From contig NZ_CALAGI010000004.1 in NCBI RefSeq assembly GCF_937891315.1, positions 1 to 44,978 on the forward strand: a stretch of 44,978 bases of DNA, read 5' to 3'. Each line of letters begins with the position of its first letter. The first letter of the stretch is position 1. The notes below the pieces were generated by a model. That model was given only the letters and a program-made list of their open reading frames with translations, did no database searches and had not been told where the DNA came from. This stretch comes from an uncultured Amaricoccus sp. (GTDB lineage: Bacteria > Pseudomonadota > Alphaproteobacteria > Rhodobacterales > Rhodobacteraceae). The position numbers and the translations under genes were made by a program. Positions 37,127-44,978 of this stretch are shown one piece after another.

Positions 37127-37968
37127 AGATGCCACGTCGCGTGCCCCAGGATCGGCAGCACGACGATCAACCCCAGAAACAGCGGCAGCGATCCGAGAGC
37201 GAGGCCGGCGGCGACGATCAGACCCCAGACGGCGATCGGACCGGGATTGGCGGCGGCGACCCGCATCGAGGTGGCGATCGCGACCGGGATGCCGACGTCG
37301 CGGTCGAGCAGCAGCGGGAAGGAGACGACGCTGATCATCAGCACCAGCGCCGCGAAGAAAAATCCGACGGCGCAGCCGACGACGATCAGCGCCCAGCCCG
37401 GCCCGGTGGTCAGCACCTCGCGCAGGAAGGCGGCGGCGGAGGCCGGCGGCTCCGGCCCGAGGATGACGTTGTGGAGGCCGGCGGCGGTGATCAGCCAGGC
37501 GAGAAAGATGGTGAAGAGCAGGAGGCCGAGCGCCAGGATCGCGCCGAAGGACGGTGATGCGAGCACGGCGAAGGCGTCCGCCCAGCTCGGATCGAGGCCT
37601 TGCTCGCGGCGGCGGCTCATCTCGTAGAGGCCGACGCCGGCCACGGGGCCGAGCAACGCGAAGCCGGAGATCGCCGGGAAAAGCAGCGGCAGCAGGTCGC
37701 GGTCGAGCGCCAGCCAGGCCAGTGCCAGGCCGATCACCGGATAGAGCAGGCAGAGAAACACCACGTCCGAGCGGCAGGCGGCGAAATCGTCGAGCCCCAG
37801 GCGCAGCGCCTCGCGCAGGTCGGCGACGCCGATGCGCCGAACCTCGGGCATATGATCGACGGATGCGTCCTCGCTGGTCATCCGGTCGGTCACCGCGCCG
37901 AGGTGGTGACCGGCCGCCCTCGCAGCGTCGACGCCCCAGGAGAGGGGGTTGCCAATGGTCTGGGTCAT
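37099..37968 (-). CDS. DUF2189 membrane protein
   Basis: An integral membrane protein of 289 residues with about six helices. It shows the DUF2189 pattern VRRIGVADLREALRLGLDDFAACRSDVVFLCLLYPVIG near the N-terminus. The ATG at 37968 is chosen because GGGAGG lies about nine bases upstream; the frame opens 42 bases earlier. Function unknown; DUF2189 genes are often near cytochrome oxidase genes, but none is seen here. Confidence 0.88.
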   Translation of the reverse strand: MTQTIGNPLSWGVDAARAAGHHLGAVTDRMTSEDASVDHMPEVRRIGVADLREALRLGLDDFAACRSDVVFLCLLYPVIGLALAWLALDRDLLPLLFPAISGFALLGPVAGVGLYEMSRRREQGLDPSWADAFAVLASPSFGAILALGLLLFTIFLAWLITAAGLHNVILGPEPPASAAAFLREVLTTGPGWALIVVGCAVGFFFAALVLMISVVSFPLLLDRDVGIPVAIATSMRVAAANPGPIAVWGLIVAAGLALGSLPLFLGLIVVLPILGHATWHLYRVAVVPG

Positions 37969-38138
37969 CGCGTGCCTCCCGCCGCTTCTCGGGGTCCACG
38001 TCTCGGCCAAGCGGAGCCGAAAGACACCCCTAGCGCGAGCATTCTAGCAGATCGCGGCCGCCGCGTCTGTCACAAGATCGAATGCGGGGGGAGAGGCTTT
38101 CGAAATCCCGACCCCGAACCTCGGGGCCGGATTCCGTC

Positions 38139-38177
38139 AGGTCACCGCCCCGGCGCGAACGGCCGGAGCGGTGACCT
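38139..38177 (-). terminator. Large stem-loop after sodB
   Basis: Perfect 10-bp arms AGGTCACCGC (38139-38148) and GCGGTGACCT (38168-38177) carry an inner stem CCGGC/GCCGG (38150-38154 with 38162-38166). It starts 11 bases past the sodB stop. No T-run follows. A second hairpin (CCCCGA/TCGGGG, 38112-38127) lies just beyond. Confidence 0.6.
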
Positions 38178-38188
38178 GGTGCTGGCCG

Positions 38189-38788
38189 TCAGAGCTTGGC
38201 GGCGGCGGCTTCCCAGTTGGCAAGCTTGTCGAGGAAGTTGGTGAGATAGGCCGGGCGCTTGTTGCGGAAGTCGATATAGTAGGAATGCTCCCACACATCG
38301 ACGCCGAGCAGCGCGGTCTGGCCGAAGCAGAGCGGATTCACCCCGTTCTCGGTCTTGGTCACCTTGAGCGAACCGTCCGCGTCCTTGACGAGCCAGGCCC
38401 ATCCCGAACCGAACTGGCCGGCGCCGGCGGCCGAGAACTCTTCCTTGAACTTGTCGACCGAGCCGAAGGATTCGGTCAGCGCGGTTTCCAGCGCGCCGGG
38501 AATCTTCTGGACCGTCGGCGACAGCCAGGTCCAGAACTGGACATGATTCCAGTGCTGGCTCGCGTTGTTGAAGATGCCGGATTGGGCGACCGCGCCGGAC
38601 TTGTAGGTGCCCGCGACGATCTCCTCGAGCGGCTTGCCCTCCCACTCGGTCCCGGCGATCAGCTTGTTGCCATTGTCGACATAGGCCTTGTGATGGATGT
38701 CGTGATGAAACTCGAGCGTTTCCTTCGACATGCCGGACGCGGCGAGCGCGTCGTGCGGATAGGGAAGATCGGGAAGTTCGAAAGCCAT
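38189..38788 (-). CDS. sodB: Superoxide dismutase, iron type
   Basis: Dismutates superoxide to hydrogen peroxide and oxygen. The 199 residues contain the metal ligands His28, His82, Asp164 and His168 (in DVWEHSYY). Gln78 in NNASQHWNH is at the position of Fe-SOD Gln69, pointing to the iron form. GAGGTGG about seven bases before the ATG at 38788 decides the start over an in-frame start 33 bases upstream. Confidence 0.96.
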   Translation of the reverse strand: MAFELPDLPYPHDALAASGMSKETLEFHHDIHHKAYVDNGNKLIAGTEWEGKPLEEIVAGTYKSGAVAQSGIFNNASQHWNHVQFWTWLSPTVQKIPGALETALTESFGSVDKFKEEFSAAGAGQFGSGWAWLVKDADGSLKVTKTENGVNPLCFGQTALLGVDVWEHSYYIDFRNKRPAYLTNFLDKLANWEAAAAKL

Positions 38789-38837
38789 CTTGTCCACCTC
38801 GCTTTTTCGATGACGGATCATCCGCCCCGGTTCTAGT

Positions 38838-38851
38838 CGGAATGCGTTCCG
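38838..38851. promoter_or_regulatory. Palindrome upstream of sodB
   Basis: CGGAA-TGCG-TTCCG is a short perfect dyad about 50 bases before the sodB ATG, a place where an operator could lie. It matches no regulator I can name. Confidence 0.25.
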
Positions 38852-38888
38852 CCGGAAAGGGCGGTCCGCCGAACGGTGCCGCGCCCCG

Positions 38889-39242
38889 TCAGACGGGCAG
38901 CAGCGCCGCCGCGACCCGGCGCCCCTCGCCGAGAAGCACGTTGTAGGTGCGGCAGGCCGGCGGCGTCGCCATGATCTCGACCCCGATCCCCGCCGCTTCG
39001 AGCAGCGCGCGCAGATCGCGGTCCAGCGCCCGGATCTCGGCGCCCATTCCGATCAGGAGAACGTCGATCGCCGCCGCCTGTTCCAGAATCGGCGCCGGAT
39101 CGACGAGACCGGCCCAGCCGACCGGACCTTTGGGCAGAAGCGCGACGGCGCCGGTGTGGACCGCGCCGCCGACGCGGAAGAAGCCGGGACCATAGCCTTC
39201 CACCGGCGGGCTGCCCGGATAGTAGACCTCGGTCACCCGCAC
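38889..39242 (-). CDS. Mth938-like domain protein
   Basis: The 117 residues form the small alpha/beta Mth938/NDUFAF3-like domain (FRVGGAVHTGAVALLP, IDVLLIGMGAEI, IEIMATPPACRTYNVLLGEGRRVAAALLP). Mitochondrial NDUFAF3 assists complex I assembly; the bacterial role is unknown, and next to secDF a membrane-protein biogenesis role is plausible. The GTG at 39242 lies four bases after the secF stop, so it is coupled to secF. Confidence 0.88.
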   Translation of the reverse strand: MRVTEVYYPGSPPVEGYGPGFFRVGGAVHTGAVALLPKGPVGWAGLVDPAPILEQAAAIDVLLIGMGAEIRALDRDLRALLEAAGIGVEIMATPPACRTYNVLLGEGRRVAAALLPV

Positions 39243-39246
39243 CGGG

Positions 39247-40218
39247 TCAGGCCTTTTTCTCGGTGCCGAACGTCGTGCCGGCGCCGGCCGCCGGCTTGGC
39301 GCCCCAGTCGCGCTTGACGCCGAACCAGAGCACGACGGCGGAGGCGACATAGATCGAGGAATAGGAGCCGATCACGATGCCGAAGATCACCGCGAAGGCG
39401 AAGCCGGAGACTGTCGGCCCGCCGAAGAAGAAGATGGCGAGGAGCGCGATCATGGTGGTGGCGACGGTCATCACCGTGCGGCTCAGCGTCTCGTTGAAGG
39501 CGAGGTTCAGGACATCGACAAGCGGCATCTTCTTGTATTTGCGCAGCACCTCGCGCACGCGGTCGAAGACCACCACGGTGTCGTTGATCGAATAGCCGAT
39601 CACCGTCAGCACGGCGGCGACGATGGTCAGGTTGAATTCGAGCTGGAACAGGCTGAACATTCCGACGACGACGATCGCGTCGTGCAGCAGCGAGGCGGCG
39701 GCGCCAAGGCCGAACTGCCATTCGAAACGCAGCCAGATGTAGATCATGATGCCAAGCACCGAGAGCAGCACGGCGAGGATCCCGTCGGTGACGAGCTCGC
39801 TCGACACCTTGGCGCCGACGCTGTCGACCTGCAGATAGCTTATGCCGGGGAAGGCGGCGTTGAGCGCCGTCTGAACCTTGTCGATCACCGCGCGCTGGCT
39901 GTCGGGGCTGTCCCCGGTAACGCCGATGCGCATCATCACCACGTTGCCGGCCCGGTCCTCCGTATCGGAGGCCGAGGTGACATTGACCTCGCCGATTTCG
40001 AGCCCGTCGAGCAGCTGGCGGAACTCGGCCACGTCGCGCGGCTCGGCCGTCGAAGCCATGATCAGCGTGCCGCCGCGGAAATCGACGCCGTAGTTGAGGC
40101 CGCGGACCGCCAGCGATCCGAAGCTGATCAGGATCCCGAGGATCGAGACGCCGAGCCAGAATTTCGTGTAGTGGAAGAAATTGATATTGGTGACGTCCGG
40201 GACCAGCCGCAGGCGCAT
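39247..40218 (-). CDS. secF: Protein translocase subunit SecF
   Basis: With SecD it uses the proton gradient to drive late steps of protein export. The 323 residues have six membrane helices, with GVDFRGGT in the N-terminal part, then the periplasmic P4 domain and the SecF block GYSINDTVVVFDRVRE. AGGAGG seven bases before the ATG at 40218 fixes the start. Ten bases separate it from the secD stop. Confidence 0.96.
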   Translation of the reverse strand: MRLRLVPDVTNINFFHYTKFWLGVSILGILISFGSLAVRGLNYGVDFRGGTLIMASTAEPRDVAEFRQLLDGLEIGEVNVTSASDTEDRAGNVVMMRIGVTGDSPDSQRAVIDKVQTALNAAFPGISYLQVDSVGAKVSSELVTDGILAVLLSVLGIMIYIWLRFEWQFGLGAAASLLHDAIVVVGMFSLFQLEFNLTIVAAVLTVIGYSINDTVVVFDRVREVLRKYKKMPLVDVLNLAFNETLSRTVMTVATTMIALLAIFFFGGPTVSGFAFAVIFGIVIGSYSSIYVASAVVLWFGVKRDWGAKPAAGAGTTFGTEKKA

Positions 40219-40228
40219 GACGTCCTCC

Positions 40229-41893
40229 TCAGACCGTGATCGACTTCGGTCGGCGCCAGTCAAACCAGGCGCCGATGATCAGCTGCGTGACATAGACCGC
40301 CGTGAAGACCGAGCAAGCGATGCCGAGCCCGAGCGTCACCGCGAAGCCGCGTACCGGACCCGATCCCATGAGATAGAGCACGAGCGCGACGATCAGCGTG
40401 GTGAGATTGGCGTCGATGATGGTGGCGAAGGCCCGCTCGAAGCCAAGGCCGATGGCGCGCGAAGGGCCGCGCGCGGTCTTCAGCTCCTCGCGGATGCGCT
40501 CGAATACCAGAACGTTGGCATCGACCGCCATACCGATGGTCAGGACGATTCCGGCGATGCCGGGCATGGTCAGCGTCGCGCCGATCATGTCCATGAGCGC
40601 GAAGATGAGCACGATATTCAGCAGCAGGGCCACATTGGCGAAAAGGCCGAAGAGGCCGTAGACCAGCACCATGAAGACACCGACCGCGCCGAGCGCGACG
40701 AGGCCCGAGAGCAAGCCGGCATCGACGGAATCCTGGCCGAGCTCCGGCCCGACGGTGCGCTGTTCGAGCACGGTGATCTCGGCCGGCAGGGCGCCTGCGC
40801 GCAGGAGGATGGCGAGCTGGGTCGATTCCTCGACGCTGAAATTGCCGGTGATGATGCCGGAGCCACCGGCGATATGGGACTGGATCACCGGGGCGGAGAT
40901 CACCTGACCGTCGAGCACGATGGCGAAGGGCTTGCCGATGTTGGCGGCGGTATAGGCGCCGAAGGCCGCGCCGCCGGCCGGGTCGAAGCGGAAATTCACC
41001 GCCGGCCGGCCGTTCTGATCGAAGGCGGGCTGGCTGTCGACGAGCTGGTCGCCGGTGACGACGGCGCGCTTTTCGAGGATGTAATAGACACCCTTCTCGT
41101 TCATCGACGGATAGATGATGTTGTCGAGGCCGGGCGCGGCCTTGGGATCGCTGGCGCGGCTGACCACCGGATGGAAGGAGAGGCGCGCGGTCTTGCCGAT
41201 GATCGCGAGCAGTTCCTCGGCCGAACCGATGCCCGGCACCTGGATCAGCACGCGGTCGGCGCCCTGGCGCTGGATCGAGGGCTCGCGGGTGCCGGTCTCG
41301 TCGACGCGGCGGCGGATGATCTCGAGCGACTGTTGCATCGTGCGCTCGTCCACCGCGGCCTTTTCCGCGTCGGTCAGGGTGACGACCAGCACGTCGCCGT
41401 CCGCCGTCGCCTGAAAGTCGCGGGCGCCGGCGGCGGTCAGCGAGAAGACCGGCTGCGAGGCGTCGTGCACGGCCTGGAGCGCGGCCTCCATGCCGGCGGC
41501 CTCGCCGATCCGGATGCGCAACTCGTCCTTGGTGCCGTCGAGCCGGCGGACGCTGCCCACCTGACCGCGCTGGTCGCGAAGCTTGTCGCGCAGCAGCGGC
41601 CAAAGCCCCTCCAGCCGCTCGGCATGCACATCCTCGGTACGCACCTCGACCAGCAGATGCGCGCCGCCGCGCAGATCGAGGCCGAGATTGACCAGATCGC
41701 TCGGCAGCCAGCGCGGCCAGAGCGCCCGCTCGGCGGCCAGCTCCGGCGTCTCGGCGGCGTCGCGCTCCAGCGCGGTGACCGCGTCGTTCGACCGCTCGAC
41801 CCGGTCGTAGAACATGTTCGGCAAGGCGATCAGCACGCCGATCGCGCAGATCGCGATGACGAGCAGCTTCTTCCAGAGCGGAAAATGCGACAT
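40229..41893 (-). CDS. secD: Protein translocase subunit SecD
   Basis: Partner of SecF. The 554 residues have an N-terminal helix, then LGLDLRGGAHLLVEV, a large P1 periplasmic domain (RRRVDETGTREPSIQRQGADRVLIQVPG), and five membrane helices. The last include GIVLTIGMAVDANVLVFERIREEL, which carries the functional Asp, and the RND-type FERAFATIIDANLTTL. The ATG at 41893 fits homologues. It follows yajC after 50 bases. Confidence 0.97.
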   Translation of the reverse strand: MSHFPLWKKLLVIAICAIGVLIALPNMFYDRVERSNDAVTALERDAAETPELAAERALWPRWLPSDLVNLGLDLRGGAHLLVEVRTEDVHAERLEGLWPLLRDKLRDQRGQVGSVRRLDGTKDELRIRIGEAAGMEAALQAVHDASQPVFSLTAAGARDFQATADGDVLVVTLTDAEKAAVDERTMQQSLEIIRRRVDETGTREPSIQRQGADRVLIQVPGIGSAEELLAIIGKTARLSFHPVVSRASDPKAAPGLDNIIYPSMNEKGVYYILEKRAVVTGDQLVDSQPAFDQNGRPAVNFRFDPAGGAAFGAYTAANIGKPFAIVLDGQVISAPVIQSHIAGGSGIITGNFSVEESTQLAILLRAGALPAEITVLEQRTVGPELGQDSVDAGLLSGLVALGAVGVFMVLVYGLFGLFANVALLLNIVLIFALMDMIGATLTMPGIAGIVLTIGMAVDANVLVFERIREELKTARGPSRAIGLGFERAFATIIDANLTTLIVALVLYLMGSGPVRGFAVTLGLGIACSVFTAVYVTQLIIGAWFDWRRPKSITV

Positions 41894-41943
41894 TGGAGAT
41901 TTCTCTCGTCTGGGCGCGCCGGACCAGCGGGCGCCCGCGACCG

Positions 41944-42270
41944 TCAGGCCTCGGCCGGAACAGTCTTGCTGAGCACCTGGGTGACCGTCGAGCGCACGAC
42001 GCGAACCTTGACGTTCGGTGCCAGTTCGACCTCGAGCTCGGTGTCGCCGACCTTCACCACCTTGCCGATGAGACCGCCCGAGGTCACCACCTGATCGCCG
42101 CGGCGCAGCGCCTCGATCATGGAGCGGTGCTCCTTCACCTTCTTCTGCTGGGGCCGGATCATGAGCAGGTACATGATGGCGAAGACGAGCACGATCGGCG
42201 CGAATCCGATCAGGGTGCTCGCGGTACTTCCGGCGGCGGCGGCCTGCGCGAAGGCTGGCGTTGCAAACAT
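41944..42270 (-). CDS. yajC: Sec translocase accessory subunit YajC
   Basis: The 108 residues have one membrane helix (about 20-40, IGFAPIVLVFAIMYLLMI) followed by the family RPQQKKVKEHRSMIEALRRGDQVVTSGGLIGKV. YajC associates with SecDF. The ATG at 42270 has AGGAAGGA eight bases upstream; a TTG six bases earlier is less likely. First gene of yajC-secD-secF-Mth938. Confidence 0.95.
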   Translation of the reverse strand: MFATPAFAQAAAAGSTASTLIGFAPIVLVFAIMYLLMIRPQQKKVKEHRSMIEALRRGDQVVTSGGLIGKVVKVGDTELEVELAPNVKVRVVRSTVTQVLSKTVPAEA

Positions 42271-42651
42271 GGGCAAATTCCTTCCTGTCGGCGCGGCGGC
42301 CCCGCGTCACCCCTTGGACCCCGGCTCGAATTTCGCGCGGACACTATCCCCGGCCCCCGGGGTTTGCAAGGCGGCGGCCGGACGGCGCCGGAGGGGAGCC
42401 GGCGGCGAGATCGTGACTGGCGTGTCCCGCCGGGGCACGTCAGCCTTCGACGGTCAAGCCGGGCACACCCGCCACGGTTCGGCGCGTCGGAGCAATCCCC
42501 CGGCAGGTCGGCAAGACGCGGCCGCTGGATGGGCGCCGCGCCGAATGCGATCTCGACGCGGACCACCCTTCGCCGCGCGACTTGCGCCGGGCGGGGGCGA
42601 TTGCATAGAATATTCGCGTGCAGCGTGCCTGAGAGGAGCCTCGGGGGAGAG
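42271..42651. other. Divergent intergenic region, yajC / SorC regulator
   Basis: These 381 bases contain no supported gene. They must hold the promoters of the secDF operon and of the regulator; only the latter could be suggested (42582-42611). Confidence 0.5.
42582..42611 (+). promoter_or_regulatory. Candidate sigma-70 promoter of the SorC regulator
   Basis: TTGCGC (42582-42587), an 18-base spacer and TAGAAT (42606-42611, five of six to TATAAT). It overlaps GGGCGATTGC (42595-42604), which recurs before the solute-binding gene, so it may be autoregulated. Confidence 0.4.
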
Positions 42652-43611
42652 ATGTCGCGAACCCGGGTATCCAGCAGCCGCCTCGACGACGCGGCCCGTG
42701 CCGGCTGGCTCTACTATATCGCCGGCAAGACCCAGGACGAGATCGCCGCGCATATGGGCATTTCGCGGCAGGCGGCGCAGCGGCTGGTTTCGCTCGCGGT
42801 GAGCGAGCGGCTGATCCGTGTCTGGATGGAGCATCCGATCGCGCATTGCCTCGATCTCGCGACACGCCTGCGCGAGCGGTTCGGACTGATCCACGCCGAG
42901 GTGGTGCCGACCGATCCCGGCGCCGAGGGCGGCACCGTCGGCCTCGCCGAGGCGGGCGCCGCCGAGATCACGCGCTGGCTGAAGTCGGAAATGCCGATCG
43001 TGATGGCGGTCGGGACCGGCCGGACGCTGAAGGCGGCGATCGACCATCTGCCGCCGATCACCTGCCCCCGGCACCGGATCGTCTCGCTGACCGGCAATAT
43101 CGGGCCGGACGGGTCGGCGGCCTACTATAATGTGATCTTCTCGATGGCCGAGGCGGTCGATGCCCGGCATTTCCCCATGCCGCTGCCAGTCTTCGTCGCC
43201 TCACCGGCCGAGCGCGAGCTGATGCACGGACAGGGCCTGATCCGCAGCACGCTGGAATTGGCCGCCGCGGCCAATGTCGCCTTCGTCGGCATCGGCGAGA
43301 TGGACAACGACCAGGCACCGCTGTTCCTTGATGGCTTCCTCAACCAGCGGCAGCTGAACGAGATGTGCGCCGCCGGTGCGATCGGCGAGATCTGCGGCTG
43401 GGTCTACGACGACGCGGGCGCGCTGGTCGCCGGCGGCTCGAACGCCCGCACGGCGAGCGCGCCGATCCCCGACCGGCACCGCGCCACGGTGATCGCCCTC
43501 GCCAAGGGTCCGCGCAAGCTCCGCCCGATCGCCGCCGCCATCCGCGGCCGCCTGATCAACGGCCTCATCACCGACGAGGCAACCGCCGAGGCCCTCCTCG
43601 CCGACGCATGA
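42652..43611 (+). CDS. SorC-family transcriptional regulator
   Basis: The 319 residues have an N-terminal HTH (about 20-52, DEIAAHMGISRQAAQRLVSLAVSERLI) and the sugar-binding domain: VMAVGTGRTLKAAIDHL, IVSLTGNIGPDGS, and FVGIGEMDNDQAPLFLDGFL. SorC proteins bind phosphorylated sugars or polyols and control the adjoining operon. GGGGGAGAG lies against the ATG at 42652. The polyol-type transporter gene follows 118 bases downstream on the same strand, which points to its target. Confidence 0.93.
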   Translation: MSRTRVSSSRLDDAARAGWLYYIAGKTQDEIAAHMGISRQAAQRLVSLAVSERLIRVWMEHPIAHCLDLATRLRERFGLIHAEVVPTDPGAEGGTVGLAEAGAAEITRWLKSEMPIVMAVGTGRTLKAAIDHLPPITCPRHRIVSLTGNIGPDGSAAYYNVIFSMAEAVDARHFPMPLPVFVASPAERELMHGQGLIRSTLELAAAANVAFVGIGEMDNDQAPLFLDGFLNQRQLNEMCAAGAIGEICGWVYDDAGALVAGGSNARTASAPIPDRHRATVIALAKGPRKLRPIAAAIRGRLINGLITDEATAEALLADA

Positions 43612-43651
43612 TAGAACATTTGCCCGACACGCGGGCGATTGCTCATTTCAG

Positions 43652-43680
43652 TTGACAGATGCCACTCGCGGTGCAATCCT
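43652..43680 (+). promoter_or_regulatory. Candidate sigma-70 promoter of the polyol transporter gene
   Basis: TTGACA (43652-43657, perfect -35), a 17-base spacer and AATCCT (43675-43680, weak -10). GGGCGATTGC (43633-43642), shared with the regulator's promoter, lies ten bases before the -35 box and could be a SorC-family operator half. Confidence 0.45.
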
Positions 43681-43729
43681 CGCCACAACAAGAAGACTCG
43701 CCCACTCCGGGTATCCAAGGGGAGAAAAC

Positions 43730-44978
43730 ATGCGACACTTCACGCTTCTTCTGGGAGCGGCGTCGACTTTTGCAATCGCCGCCGTCGCCGAGGCCCAGTC
43801 CGTCACCATCGCCACCGTGAACAACGCCGACATGATCCGCATGCAGGGGCTCACCGACGAGTTCAACAAGGCGCATCCCGACATAACGGTGAACTGGGTC
43901 ACGCTCGAGGAGAACGTGTTGCGCGAGCGGGTCACCACCGACATCGCAACCGGCGGCGGCCAGTACGACGTGATGACCATCGGCAACTACGAAGTGCCGA
44001 TCTGGGCCAAGCAGGGCTGGCTGAACGCGCTGCAGTTCGACGCCGGCTACGATGTCGACGACCTGCTGCCGGCGATCCGCGGCGGCCTCAGCGTCGATGA
44101 CAAGCTCTATGCCGCGCCGTTCTATGGCGAGAGCGCGATGATCATGTATCGCACCGATCTGATGGAGAAGGCCGGCCTGACCATGCCGGAGAGCCCGGAC
44201 TGGACCTTCATCGCCGACGCCGCACGCAAGATGACCGACAAGGACGCGGGCATCGCCGGCATCTGTCTGCGCGGCAAGGCGGGCTGGGGCGAGAACATGG
44301 CGTTCCTGACGGCGCTCAACAACTCGTTCGGCGGCAAGTGGTTCGACGAGGCGTGGAAGCCGCAGTTCGACCAGCCGACCTGGAAGGAAAGCCTGACCTT
44401 CTACGCAGACCTGATGAAGGAAGCCGGCCCCGCGGGCGCCTCGTCGAACGGCTTCAACGAGAACCTGACGCTGTTCCAGCAGGGCAAGTGCGGCATGTGG
44501 ATGGACGCCACCGTCGCCGCCTCCATGGTGACCGACCCGAAGACCTCGACCGTGGCCGACAAGGTCGGCTTCGCGCTGTTCCCGAACAAGGAAGGCGTGG
44601 ACAACCACGGCAACTGGCTCTGGTCCTGGAACCTCGCGATCCCGGCCTCGTCCAAGAACGCCGAAGCCGCCAAGACCTTCATCGAATGGGCGACCTCCAA
44701 GGACTATTCCGAGCTTGTCGCCTCGAAGCAAGGCTGGGCCGCCGCGCCTCCGGGCACCCGCACCTCGCTCTACGAGAACGCGGACTATCAGGCAGCCGCG
44801 CCCTTTGCCGGGCCGACGCTCGCCGCGATGAACGCCGCCGACATCACCAAGCCAACGGTCGATCCGGTGCCCTATACCGGTGGCCAGTTCGTGGCGATCC
44901 CGGAGTTCCAGTCGATCGGCACGACCGTCGGCCAGCTCTTCTCGGCCGTGATCGCCGGCCAGCCCACCGTCGATGACG
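43730..44978 (+). CDS. Sugar/polyol ABC transporter solute-binding protein (5' part)
   Basis: The frame is open from the ATG at 43730 to the window end (416 codons), so the gene is partial. A Sec signal peptide (cleavage near AVAEA|QS) precedes a cluster B extracellular solute-binding protein: SVTIATVNNADMIRMQGLTDEFN, ERVTTDIATGGGQYDVMTIG, AAPFYGESAMIMYRTDLMEKAGL, GKAGWGENMAFLTA and FQQGKCGMWMDATVAA. It resembles sorbitol/mannitol (SmoE-type) receptors of Rhodobacterales; polyol binding is inferred from family and the SorC neighbour. AAGGGGAG lies seven bases before the ATG. Permease and ATPase genes should follow beyond the window. Confidence 0.93.
   Translation, partial: MRHFTLLLGAASTFAIAAVAEAQSVTIATVNNADMIRMQGLTDEFNKAHPDITVNWVTLEENVLRERVTTDIATGGGQYDVMTIGNYEVPIWAKQGWLNALQFDAGYDVDDLLPAIRGGLSVDDKLYAAPFYGESAMIMYRTDLMEKAGLTMPESPDWTFIADAARKMTDKDAGIAGICLRGKAGWGENMAFLTALNNSFGGKWFDEAWKPQFDQPTWKESLTFYADLMKEAGPAGASSNGFNENLTLFQQGKCGMWMDATVAASMVTDPKTSTVADKVGFALFPNKEGVDNHGNWLWSWNLAIPASSKNAEAAKTFIEWATSKDYSELVASKQGWAAAPPGTRTSLYENADYQAAAPFAGPTLAAMNAADITKPTVDPVPYTGGQFVAIPEFQSIGTTVGQLFSAVIAGQPTVDD

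Noticed and set aside
38828..38851. EcfG (GGAAC-N16-GTT) general-stress promoter before sodB
   Set aside because: GGAAC occurs on the minus strand, but no GTT lies at the required spacing.

Overview
The window is chromosomal DNA of a high-GC alphaproteobacterium, most likely from the Rhodobacterales/Paracoccaceae side. The case rests on gene content and order: C4-pathway 5-aminolevulinate synthase, divergent hemE/hemC, glcDEF, a MoxR-DUF58-DUF4159 operon, yfgM-bamB-der, yajC-secD-secF, and a sorbitol/mannitol-type solute-binding protein beside a SorC regulator. All identifications come from reading translations and motifs; no database search was run.

Layout. (1) 1-3900 is a scar of broken accessory DNA: a palindromic repeat, an RTX-repeat fragment, a 3' SGNH-hydrolase fragment that keeps its terminator, a frameshifted ISL3-family element with both inverted repeats, a piece of a phage CI-like repressor, and an IS5-family transposase with an internal deletion and an amber codon. 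(2) 3919-8495 is stress and envelope: a YddA/SbmA-like exporter, a truncated esterase/phytase-like leader fragment, a universal stress protein with an FNR-type site, hsp20 with a sigma-32 promoter and a ROSE-like leader, and a secreted trypsin-like protease. (3) 8492-12452 is glcDEF, glycolate oxidase, translationally coupled to the protease. (4) 12571-19381 is a tightly coupled MoxR ATPase, DUF58, DUF4159/BatA-like and VWA membrane-protein operon of unknown substrate; a DUF1285 gene diverges from it. (5) 20175-25007 holds an SMR transporter, a 66-residue unknown, hemE and hemC (divergent), hemA, and a MaoC-like gene coupled to hemA. (6) 25048-31676 holds a small charged protein, the second palindromic repeat, gshA, rsmE with a membrane-protein gene, ubiA starting only 12 bp from rsmE, and an OmpA-family gene coupled to a TM/coiled-coil gene. 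(7) 31698-36425 is der, bamB, yfgM (the enterobacterial order) and a LysM protein. (8) 36545-42270 holds a LOG-family gene, a DUF2189 membrane protein, Fe-type sodB, an Mth938-like gene, secF, secD and yajC. (9) 42652-44978 is a SorC-family regulator followed by the solute-binding gene of a polyol ABC transporter that runs off the window.

Functionally this is mostly core genome: tetrapyrrole synthesis, glutathione and ubiquinone precursors, protein secretion and outer-membrane assembly, ribosome maturation and stress defence. FNR-like dyads precede both usp and hemA, which suggests oxygen-responsive control. The best candidates for new biology are the MoxR/DUF58/DUF4159/VWA operon, in which two of the three VWA-type proteins have degenerate MIDAS motifs, the double heat control of hsp20, and the interspersed palindrome found at the edge of a broken gene. 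No CRISPR array, rRNA or tRNA was seen.
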